This document shows, piece by piece, positions 1 through 7,893 of a stretch of DNA of 26,222 bases; position 1 is the stretch's first letter, and every line of letters starts with the position of its first letter. The translations under genes and the position numbers were made by a program. A model generated the notes under the pieces. That model ran no database searches. It was given only the letters and a program-made list of their open reading frames with translations, and was not told the origin of the DNA. This DNA is from Ottowia sp. (lineage in GTDB: Bacteria; Pseudomonadota; Gammaproteobacteria; Burkholderiales; Burkholderiaceae_C), in assembly GCA_023228705.1 (NCBI GenBank), contig JALOAS010000038.1, positions 1 through 26,222 of the forward strand, in the 5' to 3' direction.

Positions 1-18
1 AGGATCGCCAAAGCCCGT

Positions 19-127
19 CCAATCAAGACGCAAAGCGCAGGCATGGCCCGTGCCATGGCGAGCATTTGCAACGCGGAGTGGGCGGGTTTGGGCGGTCAAA
101 GCGGGCATGAGGGATTCTTTCTCAAGC
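19..127 (+). repeat. 109-bp inverted repeat, left copy
   Basis: Positions 19-127 are, base for base, the reverse complement of 26102-26210. Outside those limits similarity fades quickly. An internal hairpin is visible, CATGGC (42-47) with GCCATG (52-57). No gene start, transposase or target duplication is attached to it, and the open frames crossing it are not convincing proteins. It behaves like a dispersed chromosomal repeat bounding the window. Confidence 0.85.
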
Positions 128-203
128 GCTCAGGCAAATGCTCGAGTCCCCTCCAGGCCGACACTGATTCGCTCGTTCTTCAAGTATCCACCTGTCGCCT
201 GTA

Positions 204-242
204 TTGCCATGGCCTCTTGTGATAAGATAGTAACTGATTACT
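204..242 (+). promoter_or_regulatory. Promoter with palindromic operator of the tetR-exporter operon
   Basis: A -35-like TTGCCA (204-209) is followed after 16 bp by GATAGT (226-231) as a weak -10. The palindrome AGTAA-CTGA-TTACT (229-242) overlaps the -10 end and lies about 20 bp before the chosen GTG start. An outer, slightly offset TGATAA (220-225) / TTATCA (247-252) pair widens the dyad. TetR regulators commonly repress their own operon from such sites, so autoregulation is inferred. Confidence 0.5.
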
Positions 243-262
243 CGTTTTATCAGGGGGTACTC

Positions 263-871
263 GTGGGCACCCGTCCAAAGCATCTTCCGGCCGATGAACG
301 TCGTGCCGTGACCGTCGAAGCCGTCGTGGCGCTTGCTGGTTTGCAAAACCCCAGAGAGATCACCACTGCTGCCATCGCCAAACACATGAAGCTGACGCAA
401 GGCGCGTTGTTTCGGCACTTTCCCAACAAGGAGGCCATCTGGCAGGCGGTCATGGAGTGGGTGGCAGAGCGCTTGCTGGCCAGGATCGATCAATCTGCGC
501 AAGGAATCGAGTCACCCTTGGCGGCCATGGAGGCGATGTTCACGGGCCATGTCGAATTCGTGGTGGAACACCCCGGCGTACCCAGGATCATGTTTGGCGA
601 ACTTCAGCGTTCCGAATCGACTCCGGCCAAGCGCAAGGTACAGGCCTTGATCCGGCGCTATGGCGAACGCCTGCATCGTCTCATGGATCAGGGCAAGGCC
701 AGCGGCGAGCTGCTGCCCACCCTTGACAACGAGGCGGCGGCGACGCTGTTCATCGGCACGGTCCAGGGTTTGATCTTGCAGACTTTGCCTGCCGGCAATC
801 TTGCCGGCATCCGCCGCGATGCGCCGCGAGTCTTCGCGATTTACCGGCGCGGCATTGGAATCGACAAATGA
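263..871 (+). CDS. TetR/AcrR-family transcriptional regulator
   Basis: This is a 202-aa regulator, probably the local repressor of the adaptor-permease-ATPase operon that follows. The N-terminal helix-turn-helix covers about residues 10-60, with the recognition-helix pattern TQGALFRHFPNKEAIW typical of TetR proteins. The C-terminal two thirds is the ligand-binding and dimerisation domain. The frame is open from position 50, but the GTG at 263 is preferred: it has a GGGGG ribosome site 5-8 bases upstream and lies just after a palindromic operator. The longer version would add 71 unconserved residues that run into the terminal repeat. The stop overlaps the next start (ATGA, 868-871). The ligand is unknown. 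Confidence 0.85.
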   Translation: MGTRPKHLPADERRAVTVEAVVALAGLQNPREITTAAIAKHMKLTQGALFRHFPNKEAIWQAVMEWVAERLLARIDQSAQGIESPLAAMEAMFTGHVEFVVEHPGVPRIMFGELQRSESTPAKRKVQALIRRYGERLHRLMDQGKASGELLPTLDNEAAATLFIGTVQGLILQTLPAGNLAGIRRDAPRVFAIYRRGIGIDK

Positions 872-2004
872 AAAGTCGAACCCTGGCGCTCCTGGCCGTC
901 ATCATTCCGTTGGGCGTACTGTTTGTTTACGTTGCCCTGCGATCCGGGCCCCTGGCGCCGGTCGCCGTGACGGTGGCGACGGTCGAATCGCGAGCGGTCA
1001 CGCCGGCGCTGTTCGGCATCGGCACGGTAGAGGCGCGCTACACCTACAAGATCGGGCCGACGTTTGCCGGGCGCGTCAAGCGCCTGGACGTGCATGTGGG
1101 GGACCACGTGAAGGCCGACCAGGTACTTGGCGAAATGGATCCGGTCGATCTCGATGACCGGGTCCGATCACAAGAATCGGCATTCAGGCGTGCGCAAGCG
1201 ACGCTGCGCGAAGCGCAAGTCCGGCAGGTCTACGCGCAAACGCAAGCGCGCCGCTATGAGAAATTGTTTGCGGTGCAATCGACCAGCGAGGAAATCGTCA
1301 CCACCAAGCGGCAGGAACTGCAGATTGCGGACGCCGCCCTGTCTGCCGCTCAGGAAGACATTGTCCGGGCTCGCTCCGACCGCGAAGGCCTGGTCACGCA
1401 AAGGGCCAGTCTGCGCCTGGTCGCGCCGGTCGACGGCGTGGTGTCCGTGCGCGATGCCGATCCGGGCACAACCATCGTCGCCGGCCAGGCCGTGGTGGAA
1501 ATCATCGACCCCAGGAGCCTGTGGATCAACGTGCGCTTCGACCAGATCAGCGCATCGGGGCTGGCGGGGGAGCTGCCGGCGCGTATCGCCCTGCGTTCGC
1601 GCGACGGCCAGGTGCTGGAAGGTCGTGTTCTGCGCGTGGAACTCAAGGCCGACGCAGTCACCGAGGAACTGCTCGCCAAGGTGACATTCGACAACCAGCC
1701 CGAGCCTTTGCCGCCGGTGGGCGAACTGGCCGAAGTCACGGTTGATCTGCCGGCGCTCCCGGCCGCCCCACTGATCCTCAACGCTGCGGTCCAGCGTGAG
1801 GGCGACACCATCGGTGTCTGGCAAATCGTTGACGGTGACCTGCGCTTCTCCCCGGTCACGCTCGGCGCTTCCGACCTCGATGGCTACGTGCAGGTGCGCG
1901 AAGGGCTCCGGAACGGGGATCAGGTTGTGGTCTACAGCGAAAAGACCGTCACGGCGAAAAGCCGCATCAAGGTGGTCGACCGGATCTCTGGCGTGTCGCG
2001 ATGA
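868..2004 (+). CDS. HlyD/MFP-family periplasmic adaptor subunit of an ABC exporter
   Basis: A 378-aa membrane fusion protein that would link an inner membrane ABC exporter to an outer membrane channel. Residues 7-24 form an uncleaved membrane anchor. The first biotinyl-lipoyl half is near 65-92 (PTFAGRVKRLDVHVGDHVKADQ). A long alpha-helical hairpin follows (about 94-182), then the second lipoyl half (about 183-215, LVAPVDGVVSVRDADPGTTI) and beta-barrel domains to the end. It overlaps tetR by 4 bp upstream and the permease by 4 bp downstream (ATGA at 2001-2004), so translational coupling is likely. The family is sure; substrate and partner channel are not known. Confidence 0.88.
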   Translation: MKSRTLALLAVIIPLGVLFVYVALRSGPLAPVAVTVATVESRAVTPALFGIGTVEARYTYKIGPTFAGRVKRLDVHVGDHVKADQVLGEMDPVDLDDRVRSQESAFRRAQATLREAQVRQVYAQTQARRYEKLFAVQSTSEEIVTTKRQELQIADAALSAAQEDIVRARSDREGLVTQRASLRLVAPVDGVVSVRDADPGTTIVAGQAVVEIIDPRSLWINVRFDQISASGLAGELPARIALRSRDGQVLEGRVLRVELKADAVTEELLAKVTFDNQPEPLPPVGELAEVTVDLPALPAAPLILNAAVQREGDTIGVWQIVDGDLRFSPVTLGASDLDGYVQVREGLRNGDQVVVYSEKTVTAKSRIKVVDRISGVSR

Positions 2005-3203
2005 TCAGCCTGGCCGGCCGCGACATTCTCCATTCGTGGGGCAAGTTTGTCTTCACCGGCATCGGCCTGGGTCTGCTGATCGGCGTCACCCTCATCATGG
2101 CCGGGGTCTACCGCGGCATGGTGGACGATGGCAAGGCGCTGCTTGACAACAGCGGCGCCGACCTTTGGGTCGTGCAAAAGGACACGCTCGGTCCGTATGC
2201 GGAATCGTCCAGCATCAACGATGACGTGTATCGCACCATCCTCGCCATGCCAGGGGTATCCAGGGCAGCGAACGTGACCTACCTGACCATGCAGGTACGC
2301 AAGGGCGACAGTGATGTGCGCGCCATGGTGGTCGGCATCGCGCCCGGCGAGCTGGGAGGCACACCCGGATGGCCACCCTATCTCGTCGCCGGACGCCAGA
2401 TCACGCGCGGCCACTACGAGGCCGTGGCAGACATCGCCACCGGCTTCAAGCTGGGGGACCGTCTTGCCATTCGCCGCAACCATTACACCGTCGTGGGGCT
2501 GACGCGGCGCATGGTGTCCTCCAGCGGCGACCCCATGGTGTTCATTCCGCTCAAGGATGCCCAGGAGGCCCAGTTCCTCAAGGACAATGACGCCATCTGG
2601 CAAAGCCGGCGTCGCACCGAAGCCAACCCGGACTTCAATCGCCCCGGGGTTCCGGGTTTGCTGGATGCCGTGATTGCTTCACAGAGCACCAACACATTCG
2701 CCAACGCCGTCCTGGTCACGCTGAAACCGGGCCATGTGCCCGACGAGGTGGCCGAATCGATCCGGCGCTGGAAGCGCTTGACGGTCTACACCTGGGCCCA
2801 GATGGAAGACATCCTCGTCAGCAAGCTGATCGCCACCTCGGCCCGGCAGATCGGCATGTTCCTGGTGATTCTGGCCGTCGTCAGCGCGGCCATCGTCGCC
2901 TTCATCATCTATTCGCTGACCATGGACAAAATCCGCGAGATCGCGGTGTTGAAACTCATTGGCACGCGCAACCGAACCATCGCCACAATGATCATGCAAC
3001 AGGCACTCGCTCTGGGTGTGATCGGTTTCGTGGTGGGCAAGATCACGGCCACCTTTTCAGCTCCGGTTTTTCCAAAATATGTGCTGCTCACGCAGATGGA
3101 TTCGGTCGCGGGTTTTTTCGCGGTGCTCGTGATCTGCGTGCTGGCCAGCATCGTCGCCATTCGCATGGCGCTCAAGGTCGATCCGGCCGAAGCCATAGGC
3201 TGA
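2001..3203 (+). CDS. ABC transporter permease, FtsX/MacB (DevC-like) type
   Basis: A 400-aa inner membrane permease with the MacB/FtsX layout: TM1 at about residues 15-36, a large extracytoplasmic domain (about 37-275), then three TMs at about 284-307, 330-352 and 368-390. The segment after TM2 (DKIREIAVLKLIGTRNRTI) is the conserved cytoplasmic region that contacts the ATPase. In MacB-type systems such permeases drive export through a periplasmic adaptor by mechanotransmission rather than moving the substrate through their own membrane domain. The start overlaps the adaptor stop (ATGA), and the ATPase gene begins 4 bp after the stop. The gene looks intact, although its ATPase partner is disrupted. 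Confidence 0.87.
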   Translation: MISLAGRDILHSWGKFVFTGIGLGLLIGVTLIMAGVYRGMVDDGKALLDNSGADLWVVQKDTLGPYAESSSINDDVYRTILAMPGVSRAANVTYLTMQVRKGDSDVRAMVVGIAPGELGGTPGWPPYLVAGRQITRGHYEAVADIATGFKLGDRLAIRRNHYTVVGLTRRMVSSSGDPMVFIPLKDAQEAQFLKDNDAIWQSRRRTEANPDFNRPGVPGLLDAVIASQSTNTFANAVLVTLKPGHVPDEVAESIRRWKRLTVYTWAQMEDILVSKLIATSARQIGMFLVILAVVSAAIVAFIIYSLTMDKIREIAVLKLIGTRNRTIATMIMQQALALGVIGFVVGKITATFSAPVFPKYVLLTQMDSVAGFFAVLVICVLASIVAIRMALKVDPAEAIG

Positions 3204-3414
3204 CCGGGTGCGTAAAAGAGGTGTCCACATCGAAGGCTTGAGCAAGCGCTATGGTGAGGGCGATACCGCCGTCCATGCATTGAAGGACGCAAACATGCAG
3301 GTGTCGCCTGGCGAGGTGGTGGGCCTGATCGGGCCTTCCGGCTCCGGCAAGAGCACGCTGCTCAAATGCCTGGGCGCGGTGATAGACCCGACCGCCGGCC
3401 GCATGACGCTGGAC

Positions 3415-3421
3415 GATGAAG
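3415..3421. repeat. IS66 target-site duplication, left copy
   Basis: GATGAAG here is repeated at 5978-5984 directly after the element. With the preceding C, the 8-bp string CGATGAAG is found at both junctions (3414-3421 and 5977-5984), but the right-hand C is also the last base of the element. IS66 elements usually duplicate 8 bp. Confidence 0.85.
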
Positions 3422-3501
3422 GTAAGCGCTCCACGAACCCCATGATTGCCAACGAGCGCGAATAGCCCGATCCTTGGTTCGTTCTTTTTTTGGAGTGAAT
3501 C

Positions 3502-3861
3502 ATGGACGAAAGCACCCCCCGCGAGCGCTGGCAGCGGCACCTCGAGCGCATTGAGCAAGAAGGCATAGGCACACGCCAGTACGCACGCCGCGAAGGCTTG
3601 GCCGCCGCGTCCCTGTACCGTTGGCGCAGCCGCCTCAAAGCCGAGGCGGCGCAGGACGCCTCGCCCGTGCTCACTACTGGCACTACTTCCTCGCGAACGA
3701 CCTCGCGCTTCATCGCCCTGCAGCTGCAGCACGAGACCGCCGCGACGCCACCGGCGGCGCGCTGCACGCTGGAGCTGGCCGCCGGCGTGCGCCTTGCCAT
3801 GGCGCAGCTGCCCGAGCCCACGTGGCTCGCACGTCTTGTGGCGTGCATGGCAGGCGCCTGA
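3502..3861 (+). CDS. tnpA: IS66 family accessory protein TnpA (Orf1)
   Basis: A 119-aa protein at the first-gene position of an IS66 element. Residues about 8-46 form a helix-turn-helix of the IS66 Orf1 kind (ERIEQEGIGTRQYARREGL, then SLYRWRSRLK), presumably for binding the element's ends. The C-terminal half resembles the usual tail with a VRLAMAQLPEPTWLARLV segment. Its stop is separated from the tnpB start by one base (TGAGATG). TnpA is needed for transposition in studied IS66 elements, although its precise task is unresolved. A GGAG ribosome site lies just upstream of the ATG. Confidence 0.88.
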   Translation: MDESTPRERWQRHLERIEQEGIGTRQYARREGLAAASLYRWRSRLKAEAAQDASPVLTTGTTSSRTTSRFIALQLQHETAATPPAARCTLELAAGVRLAMAQLPEPTWLARLVACMAGA

Positions 3862-3862
3862 G

Positions 3863-4222
3863 ATGCACCCGGGCTACAGCATCGGCGCGGTCTGGCTGCA
3901 CCGCGCGCCGGTGGACTTTCGCAAGCAGGCGGGTGGACTGGCAGCCATCGTCGAAGGCGAGCTGCGGCACAATCTGTTTGCCCCCGCGCTCTTTGTCTTC
4001 ACCAACCGCAGGCGCAACAGCATCAAGGTGCTGTACTGGGACAGAAACGGCTTCTGTCTGTGGCAAAAGCGGCTGGAGCAAGACCGCTTTGCCTGGCCCG
4101 CAGCCGATGCCACTGAGGCCACGTGTCAGGTCAGTGCGCGCCAGCTTCAGTGGCTCTTGGAGGGCTTCGATCCGTGGCATGAAATGGCACATAAAGTGAT
4201 GAATTATATTGCTATTTCATAA
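3863..4222 (+). CDS. tnpB: IS66 family accessory protein TnpB (Orf2)
   Basis: A 119-aa protein matching the IS66 Orf2 family from end to end: VWLHRAPVDFRKQAGGLAAI near the start, then ALFVFTNRRRNSIKVLYWDRNGFCLWQKRLEQ in the middle, pieces that are strongly conserved in the family. The ATG at 3863 is chosen because it directly follows the tnpA stop and gives the standard family length. A frame start at 3794 would overlap tnpA and is rejected. The role in transposition is established genetically for the family; the biochemical activity is unknown. Confidence 0.9.
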   Translation: MHPGYSIGAVWLHRAPVDFRKQAGGLAAIVEGELRHNLFAPALFVFTNRRRNSIKVLYWDRNGFCLWQKRLEQDRFAWPAADATEATCQVSARQLQWLLEGFDPWHEMAHKVMNYIAIS

Positions 4223-4243
4223 TGCCAAAGGTAAAATCAGTGC

Positions 4244-5965
4244 ATGCTCCAGGCCGCTGCAACCGCCTCTGCGCCGACGCCCGATCGAGCTTGGCCAGAG
4301 CCTGCGGCCGAGCAACTGCAGGCGCTGCGCGCACTCCTTGTCGAGCCGCTGGCGCCAGCGGACCGCGCACGCGCTGCCGACCAACTCGAGCGCTACACCC
4401 AGCAGCTTGAAGTACAAATCGCCGCCGCGCTCCACGCGCAGATCGCCGAGCGCCTTGAGACCCAGTTCACCCAGCGCGTGGCCTGCGAGGTGGCCCAGAA
4501 GGTGCAGTTCATCATCGAGCAGTGGCGCCTGGCGCGCCGGCGCCAGTTCGGCCCGGCCAGCGAGGCGCAGCGCGGCCTGTTCAACGAGGCCGAGGCGCTG
4601 GCCGCCGATGAAGGCGATGCGCTACAGCTCAAAGAGACGGCAACCCCTTCAGCGCCGCCGGCGCGCAAGGCGCGCGGCCACCGCCGGGCGCTGCCCCCGC
4701 ACCTGCCGCGCGTCGAAGTCATCATCGACGTGCCCGAGCAGGCGCGGCGTGATGCCGCCGGCGCGCCCATGGTGTGCATCGGCCAGGAGGTGAGCGAGCA
4801 GCTGGACATCATCCCGATGCAAATTCGCGTCATCCGCACCATTCGCCCGCGCTGGGCGCCGGCCGATGGCGGCGGCGCGCCGGTGGCAGCAGCAATGCCT
4901 GCGCGCATCCTGCCGCGCAGCAACTTCAGCGCCGGCTTTTTGGCCACGCTGCTGGCGGCCAAGTATGCCGATGGCTTGCCGCTGTACCGCTTCACCCGAG
5001 TGCTTGAGCGCAGCGGCGTGAGCGTGCCCCGCCAGAGCCTGGCGCGCGCGGTGATCGGCGCAGCGCGCGCGCTGCAGCCGCTGCACAATCTGATGCGCGA
5101 TGCGCTGTTGGATAGCGCTGTCATTCACATGGATGAGACGCGCGTGCAGGTGCTCAAGGAGCCGGGGCGCGCGGCCACGGCGCAGTCCTACATGTGGGTG
5201 CAGCGCGGCGGCCCGCCGGACAAGCCGGTGGTGCTCTTTGACTACCGCGACACGCGCTCGGGCACGGTACCGCTGGCTTTGTTGGAGGGCTGGCGCGGCT
5301 ACCTGATGAGCGATGGCTACGAGGGCTACGCAGCTAGTGCGCAGGTGCCCGGTGTCGAACATCTGGCATGCATGGCGCACGCGCGGCGCAAGTTCGTGGA
5401 GGCTGCCCGCGCGCATGCCAGTGGCAAGAGTCCGCGCACCGACAAGGCGCTGGCGTTCTTCGCGCAGCTGTACGCCATCGAGAAGCGCATGAAGGATGCC
5501 AGCAGCCAGGAGCGTCTTAAAGCGCGGCAGGAGCAAAGTATCCCGGTCCTGAATGCGCTGCATGCCTGGCTGCAGCAGACGCTGCCGCTGATCACGCCGC
5601 GCTCCAAACTCGGGCAGGCGCTGGCGTATCTGAGCCGCCTGTGGTCGCGGCTGATCCGCTACACCGAGCGCGGCGATCTGCCGATCGACAACAACCCCTG
5701 TGAGAGAGCGATCCGCCCCTTCGTGCTGGGCCGCAAGGGCTGGCTGTTTGCTGATACGCCTGCGGGCGCCCACGCGAGCGCGCTCGTTTACTCGCTGGTG
5801 GAGACAGCCCGGGCCAACGCACGCGAGCCCTACGCTTGGCTGCGCTGGGCGCTGGAGCGTCTGCCGCTGGCGGCCAACGTCGATGAGATGGAGGCGCTGC
5901 TGCCGTGGAATACGCAAGACCAAGAGTTGGCCATGAATCTGAAGGCAGCACAAGACTGGGGGTGA
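4244..5965 (+). CDS. tnpC: IS66 family transposase TnpC (DDE)
   Basis: A 573-aa DDE transposase. The order is an N-terminal helical / coiled-coil region (about residues 20-125), a linker with basic residues (about 140-150), the conserved block QEVSEQLDIIPMQIRVIRTI (about 181-200), the catalytic domain, and the IS66 C-terminal block. Likely catalytic residues are D297 (in HMDET), D357 (in MSDGYEGY) and E487 (in DNNPCERAIRP). In many IS66 TnpC proteins the block before QEVSEQLD holds a Cys-rich zinc finger. Here that stretch reads APMVCIGQEV, with one cysteine, so the finger seems lost or replaced. The stop lies 12 bp inside the right end of the element. Confidence 0.93.
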   Translation: MLQAAATASAPTPDRAWPEPAAEQLQALRALLVEPLAPADRARAADQLERYTQQLEVQIAAALHAQIAERLETQFTQRVACEVAQKVQFIIEQWRLARRRQFGPASEAQRGLFNEAEALAADEGDALQLKETATPSAPPARKARGHRRALPPHLPRVEVIIDVPEQARRDAAGAPMVCIGQEVSEQLDIIPMQIRVIRTIRPRWAPADGGGAPVAAAMPARILPRSNFSAGFLATLLAAKYADGLPLYRFTRVLERSGVSVPRQSLARAVIGAARALQPLHNLMRDALLDSAVIHMDETRVQVLKEPGRAATAQSYMWVQRGGPPDKPVVLFDYRDTRSGTVPLALLEGWRGYLMSDGYEGYAASAQVPGVEHLACMAHARRKFVEAARAHASGKSPRTDKALAFFAQLYAIEKRMKDASSQERLKARQEQSIPVLNALHAWLQQTLPLITPRSKLGQALAYLSRLWSRLIRYTERGDLPIDNNPCERAIRPFVLGRKGWLFADTPAGAHASALVYSLVETARANAREPYAWLRWALERLPLAANVDEMEALLPWNTQDQELAMNLKAAQDWG

Positions 5966-5977
5966 TGGAGCGCTTAC

Positions 5978-5984
5978 GATGAAG
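5978..5984. repeat. IS66 target-site duplication, right copy
   Basis: GATGAAG, matching 3415-3421, immediately outside the right inverted repeat. Its last base (5984) corresponds to base 3421, and reading on from 5985 restores the ATPase frame. Confidence 0.85.
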
Positions 5985-6505
5985 TGATCTATGACGATGG
6001 CTGGAAAGTGCGTGATCTGCGTGCCTTGCGACGCGACAAGATCGGCTTCGTATTCCAGGCGCCCTACCTGATCCCGTTTCTTGATGTCACCGACAACGTG
6101 GCGCTGCTGCCCATGCTCGCTGGCGTCGCGAACAACGAGTCGCGCGCGCGGGCGCTGGAGCTGCTCACCGCGCTCGATGTGCAGCACCGGGCTCACGCCA
6201 TGCCCTCGCAGCTCTCCGGTGGCGAGCAGCAACGGGTCGCCATCGCGCGCGGACTGGTCAATCGCCCGCCGGTGATCCTGGCGGACGAGCCCACCGCGCC
6301 GCTGGATTCCGAACGCGCGATGACGGTGATCCACATCCTCAATGACATGGCGCGCAAGTTCGAGACCGCCATCATCGTCGTCACCCACGACGAAAAGATC
6401 ATCCCGACCTTCCGGCGCATCTACCACATCCGCGATGGCGTGACCCATGAAGAAGCCGGAGAAGGGCGGGGTGTTGATTGATTTTGTAAATAAAGGAGCC
6501 AGATC

Positions 6506-7111
6506 ATGACGAGCGACAGCATGAATCGGTGCGAGCAGGAGCACCTGAAGCGATGGCTGGAAACCACGCGCAACTACCTGTTCGCGGACCTGGACAGCGC
6601 GGACCTGGACAGCCTGCCAAGAGCCGCGGTCGGGGCCGAGGATGGATGGACGGCGCCGCACACAGGCAGCAACGGCGGCCGGAAACGGTTTCTTGCCAGG
6701 GTCAGGGGCCGGCTTTTGCGCTCGGTCGGGCACGGGGGGACAAGCGATCCGCTGTCGGAACTGGAGCGTGCATTCCAGCAGCAGATCACATTCATCGCCA
6801 AGCATCCTGACGTCCCCTGGCGGCTGTTGTCGTGGCTGGCCCGGGATGATCACCCCGGTCTTCAGCGGCGCGTGCTGATGCTCATCAATCATTATGCCAA
6901 CCGCCTGGCCAGGATCATCGCTCGCGCCGAGCAGGAAGGACTCATCAGGGCGGACATCAAACCCCATGCCGCAGCGGTTTCCCTTGTCGACGTCATCCAG
7001 AAACTGGCATTTGAAACCCATGCCACGTCGCAGCGAGGGGAATCTTTTCTGCGCAAGGCTTCCGAGGCCTTCGTTCTTTACCGGAGCGCACTGGTAGCCC
7101 CTTCAAAATGA
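6506..7111 (+). CDS. TetR ligand-binding-domain-like protein without a DNA-binding domain
   Basis: A 201-aa protein starting at an ATG with a clear AAGGAG site 8 bases upstream. Residues about 81-195 resemble the C-terminal half of the TetR protein encoded at 263-871. Shared features are FIAKHPDVPWRLL against FVVEHPGVPRIMF, then RRV..LI..YA.RL.R and a following EG/SG turn. The first 80 residues contain no recognisable helix-turn-helix; they hold a short DLDSADLDS duplication and a basic patch (GGRKRFLARVRGRLLR). It is encoded 24 bp after the ATPase and overlaps the next short frame by 4 bp (ATGA). It may be a decayed regulator, or an effector-binding partner or anti-repressor of the first TetR. 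The homology is my reading of patterns, not an alignment score. Confidence 0.6.
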   Translation: MTSDSMNRCEQEHLKRWLETTRNYLFADLDSADLDSLPRAAVGAEDGWTAPHTGSNGGRKRFLARVRGRLLRSVGHGGTSDPLSELERAFQQQITFIAKHPDVPWRLLSWLARDDHPGLQRRVLMLINHYANRLARIIARAEQEGLIRADIKPHAAAVSLVDVIQKLAFETHATSQRGESFLRKASEAFVLYRSALVAPSK

Positions 7112-7254
7112 AACCCGTCAAATTACGCCGGAAGAGTCCCGATCGTCTCGGAACGCGGCTTGCGGCAACGTGCCTGGCCGCCGCCAGCCCTGATTTTCAG
7201 TCGATCCTGCTGAATTCACTTTTCAAGCCATTGGTTGCAACTCCCGTGCCCTGA
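7108..7254 (+). CDS. 48-codon frame, possible truncated start of a lost exported protein
   Basis: The ATG overlaps the stop of the previous gene (ATGA), the same coupling used elsewhere in this operon. The product begins with a basic stretch (MKPVKLRRKSPDRLGTR), then a short apolar run LAATCLAAAS, as a signal peptide might. After about 28 codons it changes character and stops just before the IS3-like remnant. In related exporters an outer membrane channel gene often occupies this position, so this may be the 5' stub of such a gene. It could equally be chance. Confidence 0.25.
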   Translation: MKPVKLRRKSPDRLGTRLAATCLAAASPDFQSILLNSLFKPLVATPVP

Positions 7255-7757
7255 AGCGGGTGAGGTGATCCCGGAAATTCAGACAGTGGAACAAGTGGAG
7301 TGAGCAGCCTGTTTGCGAGGCAAGATCGTCTCTTCACAGGAGTTCATTTCATGAGCGGAAGACCTCGCCGGCACCATGCACCGGCGTTCAACGCTGGAAG
7401 CGGATCAGGGAGGACGCCACGCTGGCCGAGCTGGCGCAGCGCTTCGTCGTGCATCCCAACCAGACCACGCGGTGCAAGCGGCAGCTGCTGGCGCACGCCG
7501 CCGATGCATTCGGCGCCAACCAGCTGTCGTATCCGCAGTCGACGTGAAGGCGCAGCACGCCAGGAGCCTGCCGCCGACCACCACGTGTATCCGTACCTGC
7601 TCGCAATCTCCGGATTGATCGTGCCAATCAAGTCCGAGCCTCGGGCATCGCCTGCCTGCCCATGGCCCACGGCATCGCCTGCCTGTTCGCGATCGTGGAC
7701 TGGTGTAGCGGCAGGGTGCTCGCCTGGCGGCTGTCCAATACGCTAAGCGTGGACTTG
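7255..7757 (+). mobile_element. Decayed IS3-family insertion sequence remnant
   Basis: Pieces of both IS3-type genes are readable but out of frame. From about 7416 one frame reads EDATLAELAQRFVVHPNQ and then CKRQLLAHAADAFG, the OrfA helix-turn-helix region. From about 7585 fragments read VYPYLL, then RIDRANQV in another frame, then from about 7662 MAHGIACLFAIVDWCSGRV and LAWRLSNTLSVDL, part of the OrfB integrase core around the first catalytic D. The middle of the element and its 3' end are missing. Several frameshifts and deletions separate the pieces, so nothing functional can be made. The limits are approximate. From 7758 to 7888 nothing is recognised. Confidence 0.8.
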
Positions 7758-7888
7758 TGGTTGACCGGGCGGCGGCAGGCTTTGCGCCGCGCCGCTTGTG
7801 CCTGGCATGCGTGGCGCCAATCCGTGCCTTGCCGGCGCCGCTGAATCTTTCGTCCGGACCAAGGCAGGCAACTTTTTGGGCAGGCGGG

Positions 7889-7893
7889 TGCAA
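7889..7893. repeat. Target duplication of the 112-bp MITE, left copy
   Basis: TGCAA, repeated at 8006-8010 on the other side of the element. Confidence 0.7.

Larger units (their letters stand above)
3422..5977 (+). mobile_element. Complete IS66-family insertion sequence (2556 bp)
   Basis: The ends are a perfect 12-bp inverted repeat, GTAAGCGCTCCA at 3422-3433 and its complement at 5966-5977, with weaker pairing further in. GTAAGCG...CGCTTAC termini are typical of IS66. Inside are the three standard genes tnpA, tnpB and tnpC in the same direction, with short spacing. The flanking direct repeat GATGAAG marks the target duplication. All three frames are open and the ends are complete, so the element looks potentially active. 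It interrupts the ATPase gene of the export operon. Confidence 0.95.
3208..6481 (+). pseudogene. ABC transporter ATPase gene split by an IS66-family insertion
   Basis: The N-terminal piece (3208-3421, GTG start) carries Walker A GPSGSGKST at residues 42-50. The C-terminal piece (from 5985) carries the Q-loop region (FVFQAPYL), the signature LSGGEQQR, Walker B VILADEPT, a D-loop reading PLD where ALD is usual, and the H-loop VTHDE. Deleting 3422-5984 joins base 3421 to 5985 and gives one continuous 236-aa frame, a normal length for a LolD/MacB-type ATPase. As it stands no single product has both Walker A and the signature, so the exporter should be unpowered unless another ATPase substitutes. 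No other mutations are seen in either piece, which suggests a recent insertion. It is the fourth gene of the operon, after the permease. Confidence 0.92.

Noticed and set aside
50..262. N-terminal extension of the TetR protein from ATG 50
   Set aside because: These 71 codons cross the terminal repeat, the promoter and the operator; the GTG at 263 has the ribosome site and fits TetR length.
4649..7021. A 790-codon minus-strand frame across the IS66 end and the ATPase fragment
   Set aside because: It crosses an insertion junction and is antisense to tnpC, the ATPase fragment and the TetR-like gene.
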